Shown here: positions 34,309 through 42,780 of the stretch, piece by piece
How positions within the stretch are numbered: position 1 is the stretch's first letter
How the letters are laid out: the number at the start of each line of letters is the position of its first letter
Assembly: GCF_900095385.1 (NCBI RefSeq)
Contig: NZ_FMID01000031.1
Location: 1-49,006 of the forward strand
Direction: 5' to 3'
Source: Methanoculleus chikugoensis
GTDB taxonomy: Archaea; Halobacteriota; Methanomicrobia; Methanomicrobiales; Methanoculleaceae
DNA length: 49,006 bases
Program-made: the position numbers and the translations under genes
Notes under the pieces: model-generated
Database searches by the model: none
What the model saw: only the letters and a program-made list of their open reading frames with translations
What the model was told of the DNA's origin: nothing

Positions 34309-35157
34309 ATGGGGGGAATGTCCGGCGTGAGCATCACCGAGAGACTCTTCGGCAGGAGTGAACCCGAGGACCGGGAAGGCGCCTGCACCGATTCCACAGT
34401 GAGCAGGAAAGCCGTCTCCCTTGCGCAGCAAGGGCGGTTCGGCGAGGCAATCGATTGTTTCGACCGGGTGCTCAAGGATGATCCGGCAAACGTGAAGATG
34501 TGGAACAACAAAGGGGTCTTTCTCGATCTCCTGGGACGGGACCAGGATGCACTGGACTGCTGGGGAAAGGCGCTCTCGATCGACCCGGATTTTGCCCCCG
34601 CCTGGGTCTCCCGGGGGATGCTCTACCGCCGCCGCAACCGGCTCGAGGAGGCGCTCGCCTGCTACGACCGGGCAGTGGAACTGAGCCCGGACTCTGCAGT
34701 CGCCTGGTACAACCGGAGCGGCGTCTTCGTCGCGATGCACCGCCTGGACGACGCGATCGCCTGCTACGAGCGCGTTCTCGCGATCGACCCCCACTTCGTG
34801 GCGGCCTGGGCGGATCTCGGCTACGCCCACTTCCTCCAGCACCGGCACGAGGAGGCGATCGGCTGTTACGACCGCGCCATCGCCGACGATCCCGGGAGCG
34901 TCCGGGTCTGGAGCCTGAAGGGCGGCGCCCTGTACGCGCTCGGCGAGTACCGCAAAGCGCTCGAGTGCTTTGATAAGGTGCTCTCAATCGACCCGAAGTA
35001 CGCCGCCGGGTGGAGCATGAAGTGCAGCGTCCTCTACCACCTCGGGATGTACCGGCACGCGCTTGCGTGCGCTGACAAGGCGCTCGAGATAAACCCTTCC
35101 TGCGAGCTGACCGCACAGGTCAGAAAGATGCTCCTCTCTCTTATCCAGAAGTGGTGA
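34309..35157 (+). CDS. TPR-repeat protein
   Basis: About seven tetratricopeptide repeats in a row from residue 30 to the end, each with the pattern W/A-x2-L/G-Y-x2-A-x3-P (for example DALDCWGKALSIDPDFAPAW and KALECFDKVLSIDPKYAAGW). It likely binds other proteins; partner unknown. No signal peptide. GGTTATATGA at 34275-34284 is a good TATA box; ATG at 34309 or 34318 fits a leaderless start better than the ATG at 34285, which overlaps the box. Confidence 0.88.
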   Translation: MGGMSGVSITERLFGRSEPEDREGACTDSTVSRKAVSLAQQGRFGEAIDCFDRVLKDDPANVKMWNNKGVFLDLLGRDQDALDCWGKALSIDPDFAPAWVSRGMLYRRRNRLEEALACYDRAVELSPDSAVAWYNRSGVFVAMHRLDDAIACYERVLAIDPHFVAAWADLGYAHFLQHRHEEAIGCYDRAIADDPGSVRVWSLKGGALYALGEYRKALECFDKVLSIDPKYAAGWSMKCSVLYHLGMYRHALACADKALEINPSCELTAQVRKMLLSLIQKW

Positions 35158-35294
35158 GGGCCCCCGGACCCTTTCGGAAGGTTGACGCCTCCGGCCGTTC
35201 AACCGCGAACCACTGCGCCGGAGGTCGGGAACTCTTCCCCGGGGGAGACTCCGACCGTCTATTACCCGGCGACCCCAACGGGTTGATGTAATCC

Positions 35295-36155
35295 ATGCCG
35301 GCCGATCAGATCCCCATAGGCACGTTCTCGCGGATCACACACCTCTCGCAGAAAGCGCTCCGCCTCTACGATGAGCGGGGGCTCCTCGTCCCCGCGGCAA
35401 GAGACATCTGCACGGGGTACCGCTACTACACATTCGTCCAGGTCGAGCGGGGCATCCGTATCCGGCACCTGCTCTGGCTCGGGTTCGGCCTCTCCGAGGT
35501 GGAATCCATCCTCGAGGCGCGGGAGCGCGGCGATGCCGGGACGATCCGGGAACACTTCGCACGGCGTCTCGCTGAGACCGAACGGGAGGCCGGCCGGCTG
35601 CATGCGATTGCAGAGGCCCTGCGCAAACAGAAGCAGGACCCATTCAACGGAGGATTCAGTATGGCAATCACCGAACCTGTTATCAAGGATATCCCTGCCA
35701 CGCGGGCGCTTTCCCGCCGGGAACGGGGTGTTTACCAGGAGGCGATCCCGAGAATGATCGGGGAACTCTGCGCTTATGTCTCTCCTGCCGACGGGCGGCA
35801 GCCCGCTGCAAAGGTGACCGGGCCGATCATGTTCATCTGCCACGACGAGGAGTACCGGGAGACGGACGCAGATATCGAGGTCGCGCTCCCGATCGTCGGG
35901 TCCGTCAACCTCGACGGATCCGCCGCCGGGGTCGTGACCCTTCCGGGCGGCCGGTTCGTCTCGGTGCTCCACACGGGCCCCTACCCCGGGGTGGGGAAGG
36001 CCTACGAGCGGCTCTTCGCCTATATGAACGAGCACCGCCTCGTGCCGGCCGGCCCCTCGCGGGAACTCTACCTCAACGACCCTGCCGAGGTGCCGGAGGA
36101 GGAACTCCTGACCGAGGTCCAGTTCCCGGTGCAGGACCTTCCCCCGTCCCCCTGA
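35295..36155 (+). CDS. MerR family regulator with GyrI-like effector domain
   Basis: 286 residues. N-terminal winged helix-turn-helix (IGTFSRITHLSQKALRLYDERGLLVPA) with coiled region to about 120, then a GyrI-like ligand domain (about 130-280, with GPYPGVGKAYERLFAYM). The layout is that of BmrR-type regulators that sense small organic compounds. Targets unknown; the nearest candidate is the convergent glycosidase gene, 10 nt away, but that is no evidence of control. Confidence 0.9.
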   Translation: MPADQIPIGTFSRITHLSQKALRLYDERGLLVPAARDICTGYRYYTFVQVERGIRIRHLLWLGFGLSEVESILEARERGDAGTIREHFARRLAETEREAGRLHAIAEALRKQKQDPFNGGFSMAITEPVIKDIPATRALSRRERGVYQEAIPRMIGELCAYVSPADGRQPAAKVTGPIMFICHDEEYRETDADIEVALPIVGSVNLDGSAAGVVTLPGGRFVSVLHTGPYPGVGKAYERLFAYMNEHRLVPAGPSRELYLNDPAEVPEEELLTEVQFPVQDLPPSP

Positions 36156-36165
36156 ACGGGAGCGG

Positions 36166-37590
36166 TCACTCTCCCGCGACCTCGAAGATGTGGCGGCCCC
36201 ACCCGGGGATGTCGAGGTAGAGCCCGGGGGAGAGGAGCCCCTCACCGTCCCGGTCGTACGCCGCCTCCCCGATAAGATCCCGGAGCCGGATCGCCTTCCC
36301 CGCGAGATCGCCCCAGGGGAGCGGGACGTAACACTGGCCCCGGTCGGGGGCGTAGTTGACGGCGACGATGTAGCGCCCTCCCTCACGCTCCCGGGCGAAG
36401 GCGACATACCCGTCGTGGGAGGGGTTCCCTTCCCATGCGGGGGTGCAGTCGAGGAGCTGCCACTCGCCGTCCCGGAACGCCGGCAGGCGCAGGCAGGCAG
36501 CGAGCTGCCGGTAGAACTCTTCTATGGATGGGTCGGCCGGCTCCTCCGGTTCCCGGCAGAGGTGGACGGGGGTCTTCTTCTGCCGCCCGGAGAACTGCCC
36601 CCGGTGAAAGAACCGGAGCCCGGGGGAGAGGAAGGCGAGGACGGCGGCGGCCCGGTGCTGTTCCGGCGGAAAGACCGCCGCCGCCCGATCTTCGTCGTGG
36701 TTCTCGAGGAACCGGACGGACTTATCCCGGTATTCGGAATCCGCCCGGAGATGGTCCCGCACCGGTCCCGCCGCTCCGTTCCTGAGCCGGTCGTAGAACC
36801 GTTTGTCGTAGGTGTAGTCGAACCCCTGCTGCTGGAGTGTCCACTCGAGATCCCAGTAGACCTCCGCCATGAAGGTAAACGCCGGGCGCTCGTCCCGGAC
36901 ACTGTCGATTGCACGGGGCCAGAAGGGCTCCATCTCCCGCCCCCAGGTCCGGTAAAAGACCTCCGGGAGGACGAGCATCGCCATATCGCACCGCAGGCCG
37001 TCGCACTGCCCTGCAATCTTCTGCAGTTCGACGATCATCGCGTCCTGCAAAGCAGGACTACCGTAATCGAGCTGCAGGGTGTCGGGCCAACCGCCGGAGT
37101 AGGGGTCGCGGCCGTGGGCGAGGTTCCCGTCGGTGTCGCGGACGTAGTAGTCCGGGTGGTTCAGCACCCAGGGGTGGTCGGGTGCGGTATGGTTCGGGAC
37201 GAAGTCGAGCATGAGGAGGAGCCCCTCTCCGTGCAGGCGTTCGCGGAACCTCACGAGTGCCTCCGGATCCCCGAGGCCGGGGTGGAGCGAATAGCCGGAG
37301 ACGGCAAAGGGCGAGCCGCAGATGTCTTCCTCCCGGAGGTCGGGGAGCACGTCCCGGTAGCCGCGGAGCCACTGCTCGTTCGAGCCCGAGACCCGCCGCC
37401 CGGCCTCCCCGGTCTCCCAGGCCCCCATCAGGTAGACCCACGAGATGCCGCATTCGGCGAGCCCCGCAAGCCATGAGTCGGGGATGTCGTCGAGCGTGAG
37501 GCGGTGCCCGGTCCCCCTCGCGAGGCGGCGGAGCAGGACGCGGGCGTTGACCTCGTAGAGAGAAGGGTGGCGTGGGGTGTAGGTGTTCAT
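36166..37590 (-). CDS. GH13 family glycosidase (alpha-amylase-like)
   Basis: 474 residues. Conserved regions are in order: DFVPNH (129-134), GLRCDMAM with nucleophile D202, AEVYW with acid/base E243, and ENHDE with D299. A beta-sheet C-domain follows. The family acts on alpha-glucans, trehalose or sucrose; the exact substrate cannot be read here. No signal peptide, so probably cytoplasmic, perhaps for glycogen-like reserve or a compatible solute. ATG at 37590 has GGGAGATACC directly upstream. Confidence 0.92.
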   Translation of the reverse strand: MNTYTPRHPSLYEVNARVLLRRLARGTGHRLTLDDIPDSWLAGLAECGISWVYLMGAWETGEAGRRVSGSNEQWLRGYRDVLPDLREEDICGSPFAVSGYSLHPGLGDPEALVRFRERLHGEGLLLMLDFVPNHTAPDHPWVLNHPDYYVRDTDGNLAHGRDPYSGGWPDTLQLDYGSPALQDAMIVELQKIAGQCDGLRCDMAMLVLPEVFYRTWGREMEPFWPRAIDSVRDERPAFTFMAEVYWDLEWTLQQQGFDYTYDKRFYDRLRNGAAGPVRDHLRADSEYRDKSVRFLENHDEDRAAAVFPPEQHRAAAVLAFLSPGLRFFHRGQFSGRQKKTPVHLCREPEEPADPSIEEFYRQLAACLRLPAFRDGEWQLLDCTPAWEGNPSHDGYVAFAREREGGRYIVAVNYAPDRGQCYVPLPWGDLAGKAIRLRDLIGEAAYDRDGEGLLSPGLYLDIPGWGRHIFEVAGE

Positions 37591-37683
37591 GGTATCTCCC
37601 CGGATCCCGGGGCGGATAGAGGTATCCCCGGACTCGACCCCTGTTCCTGCGGGGAGTCGCACCGTTCGCGGAGGTCGTTACTC

Positions 37684-37727
37684 GAAAACGCTTTGCGTTT
37701 TCTCGAACTCCTCCCCCTTCGGGGGAG
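37684..37727 (-). terminator. Double hairpin downstream of the reductase-family gene
   Basis: Two perfect hairpins side by side: GAAAACGC/GCGTTTTC (37684-37702) and CTCCCCC/GGGGGAG (37711-37727). They lie between the stop of the flavoprotein gene (37734) and the glycosidase, both on the minus strand. No long T run follows, so terminator or mRNA processing site are both possible. Confidence 0.5.
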
Positions 37728-37733
37728 TCGTTT

Positions 37734-38951
37734 TCACCACACGGAGGAATGTAACTCGTCGTCCCGCTGGAACCCCCGGAATGACCGGTGTCCCTGGATT
37801 GCATCGATGACCCGGCCGTTCGTCGCCCGCATCATGGCTTCGAGAGGCAGGTGTATCCCGGCATCCAGGCAGTTGTAGAGAAAGTTCCGCAACGTCTTCT
37901 CCGCTCGCAGTTCGGGGATGAGGCGGCGGTTGAGGAGGGCGGTATAGGTCTCGCCGAGCGGCGCCCCGGACGTGAGGTGGCGGTCGACGGCGTAGGCGGC
38001 GAGTTCTGCGGTCCGGTGGGCATAGAAGATCCCTTCGCCGAGGATGGGGCTTGCAAACCCGCCCGCATCGCCGACGAGGACCGTCCCCTCGTGAGCCGGG
38101 GAGGGGATATAATTGCCAAACGGCAGCGGGTATGCCGCTGGTTTCCGGTCGGCGAACGCAGCAAGGCCGATGTCGTTCAGGAACTCCCTGAAGCGCTCGG
38201 GGAGGGCTTTCCGGTTCTTCTGCAGCAGTCCCCCAAGCCCGACGACGATCGCTTCCCGGTTCGGGAAGACCCACCCGTAGCCCCACCGGCAGGCGTCAAG
38301 GACAAGGTGCGGTGTCGCGAGTTCGGCATCCAGTCGGATCGCCCCGTCCCCGTTCCTGAGCGCCTGAGCCTCCTTGCGGGGGATTGCAAGTTCCATGGCC
38401 CATCCGAGGTTCTCACGCCACCGGTCATGCTCGAAGACACTCTCCGGGAGGGAGCGACGGACTCCGCTGTGAATCCCGTCGGCCCCGATGATGACCCGGC
38501 CGGTGTACCGGTCCCCATCCGAAGTCGTGACGGTCCGGCCGGCATGGTCGACTGCGGTGACTTCCACGCCCTCACGGACCTCCACCCCGGCATCCGCCGC
38601 CCTCCGGGCAAGGCAGGCGTCGTAACGCTCCCGTCGGGTGAAATAGAACGGTTCGGTGAGGTCCCCGGCGAGAACGCGGTTGCTCCCGACATAGAGTGCG
38701 TAGTCGATCCCGGCAGAGTCGAGCAGCCCTTCCTCCCTGAGGGCGGGGACGGGCAGGTCAAAGACCCGGTCGAGGAACCGGATGGACTTCTGGCTGAGGC
38801 AGCCGGCGCAGACTTTGTCCCGTGGATACCTCTCCCTCTCCAGGAGTGTCACCCGGTATCCGAACCCCGCGAGCAGGTAGGCGGCGGTGCTCCCGGCGGG
38901 TCCGCCCCCGACAACAACCGCGTCATAAGCCGGTAAATTATCCGTGTCCAT
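37734..38951 (-). CDS. Geranylgeranyl reductase family flavoprotein
   Basis: 405 residues. N-terminal FAD motif GGGPAGSTAAYLLAG, then RYPRDKVCAGC, and the second FAD motif VLVGDAGGFASPILGEGI: the pattern of the geranylgeranyl reductase/FixC-like family. In archaea such enzymes saturate the isoprenoid chains of membrane lipids, but the family also holds other dehydrogenases, so the role is probable, not certain. It starts 32 nt after the acetyltransferase gene on the same strand. Confidence 0.88.
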   Translation of the reverse strand: MDTDNLPAYDAVVVGGGPAGSTAAYLLAGFGYRVTLLERERYPRDKVCAGCLSQKSIRFLDRVFDLPVPALREEGLLDSAGIDYALYVGSNRVLAGDLTEPFYFTRRERYDACLARRAADAGVEVREGVEVTAVDHAGRTVTTSDGDRYTGRVIIGADGIHSGVRRSLPESVFEHDRWRENLGWAMELAIPRKEAQALRNGDGAIRLDAELATPHLVLDACRWGYGWVFPNREAIVVGLGGLLQKNRKALPERFREFLNDIGLAAFADRKPAAYPLPFGNYIPSPAHEGTVLVGDAGGFASPILGEGIFYAHRTAELAAYAVDRHLTSGAPLGETYTALLNRRLIPELRAEKTLRNFLYNCLDAGIHLPLEAMMRATNGRVIDAIQGHRSFRGFQRDDELHSSVW

Positions 38952-38983
38952 ATTTGGGTGGTAGTATGGATCCGGGACTTTGC

Positions 38984-40024
38984 TTATTCTTTTCCCCGGG
39001 CGTCTCCGGCCGGCCCGGAGATGCCCCGTGGGGGTGCTGCCATTCTATCGTCGAGCAGTCTGTACCAGACGTTCATATCCTCAAGGGAGCCGCATATGTT
39101 GACGCAGCCGGGAACCGTCCCCGCGTGGGTGTAGCCGGCCCGGGCAAAGATGATGTTTGCCGGGTATGAACGGGCCCGGACGATGGCGAATGCGGTCTTT
39201 ATCCCGATTGAGCGCATCTTCGCCTCCATCCACCGCAGGAGGTGACTTGAAAACCCGCGGCCCCGGTACTCGGGTAACGTCGCGAACCCGGTCATCTCCG
39301 CAAATTGCCCCTCCGGGTCAACTGCAGCAGAGGCGATCGCGGCGATCTTTTTGCCGTCGCGGATGCAGAAGCAGTGCAGGTTGTGGTGCATCTCCCGCAC
39401 GAGGTAGGCGGGGTCATGGACGGGGACCGGATAGGTCACGAACACCTTCCGGTAGATGGCCGCGAGCGCCGGGGCGTCCGCCGGCGTGGCGGGGGTACAG
39501 GTGAGGCCGGGCTCAAGTGCCGGGCTCGCGGCGCTCCTCCGACCCTTCTCTTCTGCAACCGCAAGGACGTCATCGATCCCGTCCTGCCAGCCGCTCTGGA
39601 GGGGGTCACGGTAGGCTGCCATGTAGTAGCCGTCCACCTCTCCCCGGTAAAGCCCGGGAATCCGTGCCCTGGGCCGGTAACCGGACGATATGAAGTGGCC
39701 GCATGCCGGGGCAGGGATCCGTGCGAAGATCCGTGAGTAGCCCCGTCCGCGTGCAAGCGCGAGGAGCCGGTCGGTGATCCCCGGGAAGTCCGTCGGATCC
39801 AGACGGAAAAGGTAGGCCCGGTCGTTGAACGGGCCGTGGTGGACCAGGCTCCCTCCGAGCATCGCGACGGTGTCGGCATAGGCACCCTGGTATGGGCGAG
39901 TTCCTGTCTGCCCCCGGCGTTGAGGCGAACTGTTCTTTGCCGGATGCCGGGTTGTGGTGTTCCCGGCACCGGTGTGTGATCGTTGGACATTCTGATTTTT
40001 CTGATCTTGTAAAAAACGAACCAT
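38984..40024 (-). CDS. ablB: AblB-like (beta-lysine) N-acetyltransferase
   Basis: 346 residues. From about residue 58, LVHHGPFNDRAYLFRLDP and the following domain match beta-lysine acetyltransferase. The C-terminal GNAT domain has FATLPEYRGRGFSSHLL for acetyl-CoA. AblB makes the osmolyte N-epsilon-acetyl-beta-lysine, but its usual partner lysine 2,3-aminomutase (ablA) is not in the window. The N-terminal 54 residues are polar and not part of the family; the later ATG at 39862 would remove them. An AACTATAGTA box at about 40037-40046 fits the long form being used. Confidence 0.75.
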   Translation of the reverse strand: MVRFLQDQKNQNVQRSHTGAGNTTTRHPAKNSSPQRRGQTGTRPYQGAYADTVAMLGGSLVHHGPFNDRAYLFRLDPTDFPGITDRLLALARGRGYSRIFARIPAPACGHFISSGYRPRARIPGLYRGEVDGYYMAAYRDPLQSGWQDGIDDVLAVAEEKGRRSAASPALEPGLTCTPATPADAPALAAIYRKVFVTYPVPVHDPAYLVREMHHNLHCFCIRDGKKIAAIASAAVDPEGQFAEMTGFATLPEYRGRGFSSHLLRWMEAKMRSIGIKTAFAIVRARSYPANIIFARAGYTHAGTVPGCVNICGSLEDMNVWYRLLDDRMAAPPRGISGPAGDARGKE

Positions 40025-40162
40025 TGTTTCCAGGGATACTATAGTTTTCACAATACATAATAGATTCCAATATTGCGTTTTGCGGTTTGCACAATAGCCC
40101 TTCAGTACACTTTCGCCCCGCGCCCGGCGTCGTTTCTTCTTCCCGCGGGCCGAGCTTCCGGT

Positions 40163-41365
40163 ATGTCGACGCGAGAGCAGAAACTCACCTACCTCACCGC
40201 TGCCGGGCGGTTCGACATCTGCAGCCCGGGCGAGTGCCTTCAACTCCTCCCGGTCACGGTCGAGACCCGAAGGAGCTCTCAAGCGTCGGAGATCCTGCCC
40301 GTCCCGCTCGATACCCTTCGTGCATCTCAAGAAGCCCTCGGCGGTCTCGAAGACCCAAATGGGCGAACCGTGATCGCTCCCTACATCTCCTACAACCGCC
40401 GGACCGGCGGGTGCGGGCGGATGCTCAAGATGCTCCTCAACGGCACCTGCTCCTACGACTGCGCCTACTGTCCCGTCCGTACCCGGCGAGAGCCGGTGAG
40501 TTTCTCCCCCGGGGAGTTCGCCGATACCTTCCTTCGCCTCTGGCGGGACGGACTCGTCGAAGGACTCTTCCTCAGTTCCGGCATCCCCCGGGACGTCGAT
40601 TATGTGATGCACGACCTCGTGGAGACGGGGGAGATCCTGCGCCGCCGGGGCTACGACGGCTACCTTCACCTGAAGATTCTTCCCGGCGCAACCCGGGCGG
40701 ATATCCACGACGCCGCCCGCGTGGCCGACCGGATCAGCATCAACCTGGAGACGACGTCGCCCGACCGTCTCGGGGGCATCGCCGGGGTGAAGGACTACCG
40801 GCAGGATATCCTGAAGCGCCAGTCCTGGGTGGCGGAGGAGAAGCCCGGCGGTCACACCACACAGTTCGTCGTCGGGGCCGCGGACGAGACCGATGCGGAG
40901 ATCCTCTCCTGCCTCGCCGACCAGTACCGGCGGGTCCGGCCGTCACGGGTCTACTTCTCGGCGTTCCACGCCCTTCCGGGGACTCCCCTCGCGCCGCACC
41001 CCGACACCCCGGCATGGCGGGCACGGCGGTGGTACCAGGCCGACTACCTGCTCCGGGACTACGGCATCACGGCCGACGAACTCCGGGCTGCTCTCGACGA
41101 GGAGGGGTTCTTTGCAGACCGCGACCCGAAAGCGGTTCTTGCCGCCGGGAACGCGCCGGTGAACGTCAACCTCGCCCCGCGCCGCGACCTCCTCCGCGTC
41201 CCCGGGATCGGGCCGAAGGCAGCGGACCGGATCCTCAGCCTGCGGAGGGTGCGGCCGTTCACCGGTCCGGCCGACCTTGCGCGTGCCGGTATCCGGGGGA
41301 AGGGCGGCGGGCGCCATCTCGTATTCGGCGGCCGGGATACCATCCAGACGAAACTCTTCCCGTAA
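40163..41365 (+). CDS. Radical SAM protein with C-terminal helix-hairpin-helix (putative DNA modification/repair)
   Basis: 400 residues. The radical SAM cluster is CSYDCAYC (C96, C100, C103). The C-terminus has a helix-hairpin-helix DNA-binding motif (LRVPGIGPKAADRILSLRRV). This layout matches the family described as a putative DNA modification/repair radical SAM protein that is often next to a uracil-DNA-glycosylase-like gene; no such partner lies in the window. Reaction unknown. Divergent from ablB, with 138 nt between the starts. Confidence 0.85.
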   Translation: MSTREQKLTYLTAAGRFDICSPGECLQLLPVTVETRRSSQASEILPVPLDTLRASQEALGGLEDPNGRTVIAPYISYNRRTGGCGRMLKMLLNGTCSYDCAYCPVRTRREPVSFSPGEFADTFLRLWRDGLVEGLFLSSGIPRDVDYVMHDLVETGEILRRRGYDGYLHLKILPGATRADIHDAARVADRISINLETTSPDRLGGIAGVKDYRQDILKRQSWVAEEKPGGHTTQFVVGAADETDAEILSCLADQYRRVRPSRVYFSAFHALPGTPLAPHPDTPAWRARRWYQADYLLRDYGITADELRAALDEEGFFADRDPKAVLAAGNAPVNVNLAPRRDLLRVPGIGPKAADRILSLRRVRPFTGPADLARAGIRGKGGGRHLVFGGRDTIQTKLFP

Positions 41366-41392
41366 CTGTAGTTCCTTCTGGAAAAAGTAGGG

Positions 41393-42586
41393 TCATCTGA
41401 CCTTTCCGAACTCCGTGCTCACGTCTGCGGCCGAGCGGTAATCCCTCTCCTCGAACCGTTCGAGCACCGCGATCACGTCCTGCGGTGCAGCGTTCCCCCG
41501 GGCTCGGGTTATGAGATCCTGCCTGCCCGCCGGGTAGTCCATTCCCTTGAGGTAGGCCTGCAGGTCGGCGGCCGAGAGGTGGGCACGGGGCGGTACCGTC
41601 CCGGTCTCGCGAACCTCCCCGGCAGACGTCTCGGTTCCGGTCGGCTGCCGGGTTCGGGCCTCCCCGCCGAACTCCGCGCTCACGTCGGCAGCCGACCGGT
41701 AGGTCCGGTCGGGGAACCCTTCGAGCGTCGTGAGCACACTCTGCGGCGCGTCGTGCTGCCGGGCGTGGGTTATGAGATCCTGCCTCCCTGCCGGGTAGTT
41801 CATGCCCGCAAGATAGACCTGCAGGCCGGCGGCCGAGAGACGCCCGGGAGCGGGTCCCGTCGTCGTGGGCCGTTCGGGCTCCATTGTCGGCCGGGTCTCC
41901 GGGGGCGCAGTCCCGGTAACGGGCACCGTCGTCGTGACCCTGCCCTCCTCCACGTCCTCGGCCTTCATCATGGACTCGAGCGTCGGCGCATGAGCCTCCG
42001 TCACCGGCCGGGTCTCCGCCTCCTCGACGACGGTCTCGCGGGGCGGGGCCTCCGTCACGGGCACCGCCGTCCGGACCCGGGTCTCTTCCACCTCCTCGGC
42101 TCGTATCGGCATCTCCTCCCGGGGTGCCCGCTCCCGCACCTCCACCCGCTCCGTCGTGACGACCTCGCGGGGCGGCGGCTCCGTCCGGGTCACGGCCCGT
42201 GCCTCCTCCTGGCTCGGGGGCCCCATGGGGCGTCTCGACTCGATCAGGCTCCAGTTCGCTTCCCTCGGCCAATCCCCCTCCGAGAACCCGGGTTCGTTGT
42301 CGAGCCGGTACTTGCTGATGTTCGCCACGAAGACATCGTCCCCCGGCCGGTAGACCATGGCCTCGATGGGGATGGCAAAATGCTTCGCTCCGAGGCCGAA
42401 CATGCCGCCGGTCCTGAGCACCGCGTACGCCACCCTTCCCGTGGGCAGGCCGACCCGCAGGCTCGAGATCTCGCCGAGATCATAGCCCTCCGGGTTCTTC
42501 ACCCGCTTCCCCACGACATCTTCGGATGAGAAGAACTCCTGCCCCTCCGTCCTCCTCACCTGCTGCTCCAGAATCGTCTCAGCCAT
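41393..42586 (-). CDS. PRC-barrel protein with two DUF2795-like repeats
   Basis: 397 residues. PRC-barrel domain at about 20-95. A Glu/Arg/Thr/Pro-rich linker (120-245). Then two copies of a 60-residue unit at 249-307 and 337-397, each starting LSAA-LQ-YL-GM-YPAG and ending YRSAADVS-EFG. The unit resembles DUF2795, whose role is unknown. No signal peptide. ATG 42586 is chosen over upstream codons; GTTAAATAG at about 42651-42659 on the minus strand is a likely TATA box. The neighbour at 42781 is a paralogue. Confidence 0.85.
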   Translation of the reverse strand: MAETILEQQVRRTEGQEFFSSEDVVGKRVKNPEGYDLGEISSLRVGLPTGRVAYAVLRTGGMFGLGAKHFAIPIEAMVYRPGDDVFVANISKYRLDNEPGFSEGDWPREANWSLIESRRPMGPPSQEEARAVTRTEPPPREVVTTERVEVRERAPREEMPIRAEEVEETRVRTAVPVTEAPPRETVVEEAETRPVTEAHAPTLESMMKAEDVEEGRVTTTVPVTGTAPPETRPTMEPERPTTTGPAPGRLSAAGLQVYLAGMNYPAGRQDLITHARQHDAPQSVLTTLEGFPDRTYRSAADVSAEFGGEARTRQPTGTETSAGEVRETGTVPPRAHLSAADLQAYLKGMDYPAGRQDLITRARGNAAPQDVIAVLERFEERDYRSAADVSTEFGKVR

Positions 42587-42780
42587 TGCAACCACCATAC
42601 CCTGTTCGAAGGCGATCATCACCTTCGCGCAGAGCGGGCGATGCGTGTTGCGACTATTTAACAGTTCCCCGGTTCCGGTACCGGGCTACCGGCGAAGAGT
42701 TCTCCGCCATAGAATCGGCGTGCCGGGGAGGTTGGGAGGGATGTTTCCCGGCTGCCGCCCGTGGCGGCGGGCCCTCCCCG

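Noticed and set aside
40163-41365. Lysine 2,3-aminomutase (ablA) beside ablB
   Set aside because: The radical SAM protein has a different layout with a C-terminal helix-hairpin-helix and lacks the PLP-binding features of the aminomutase.
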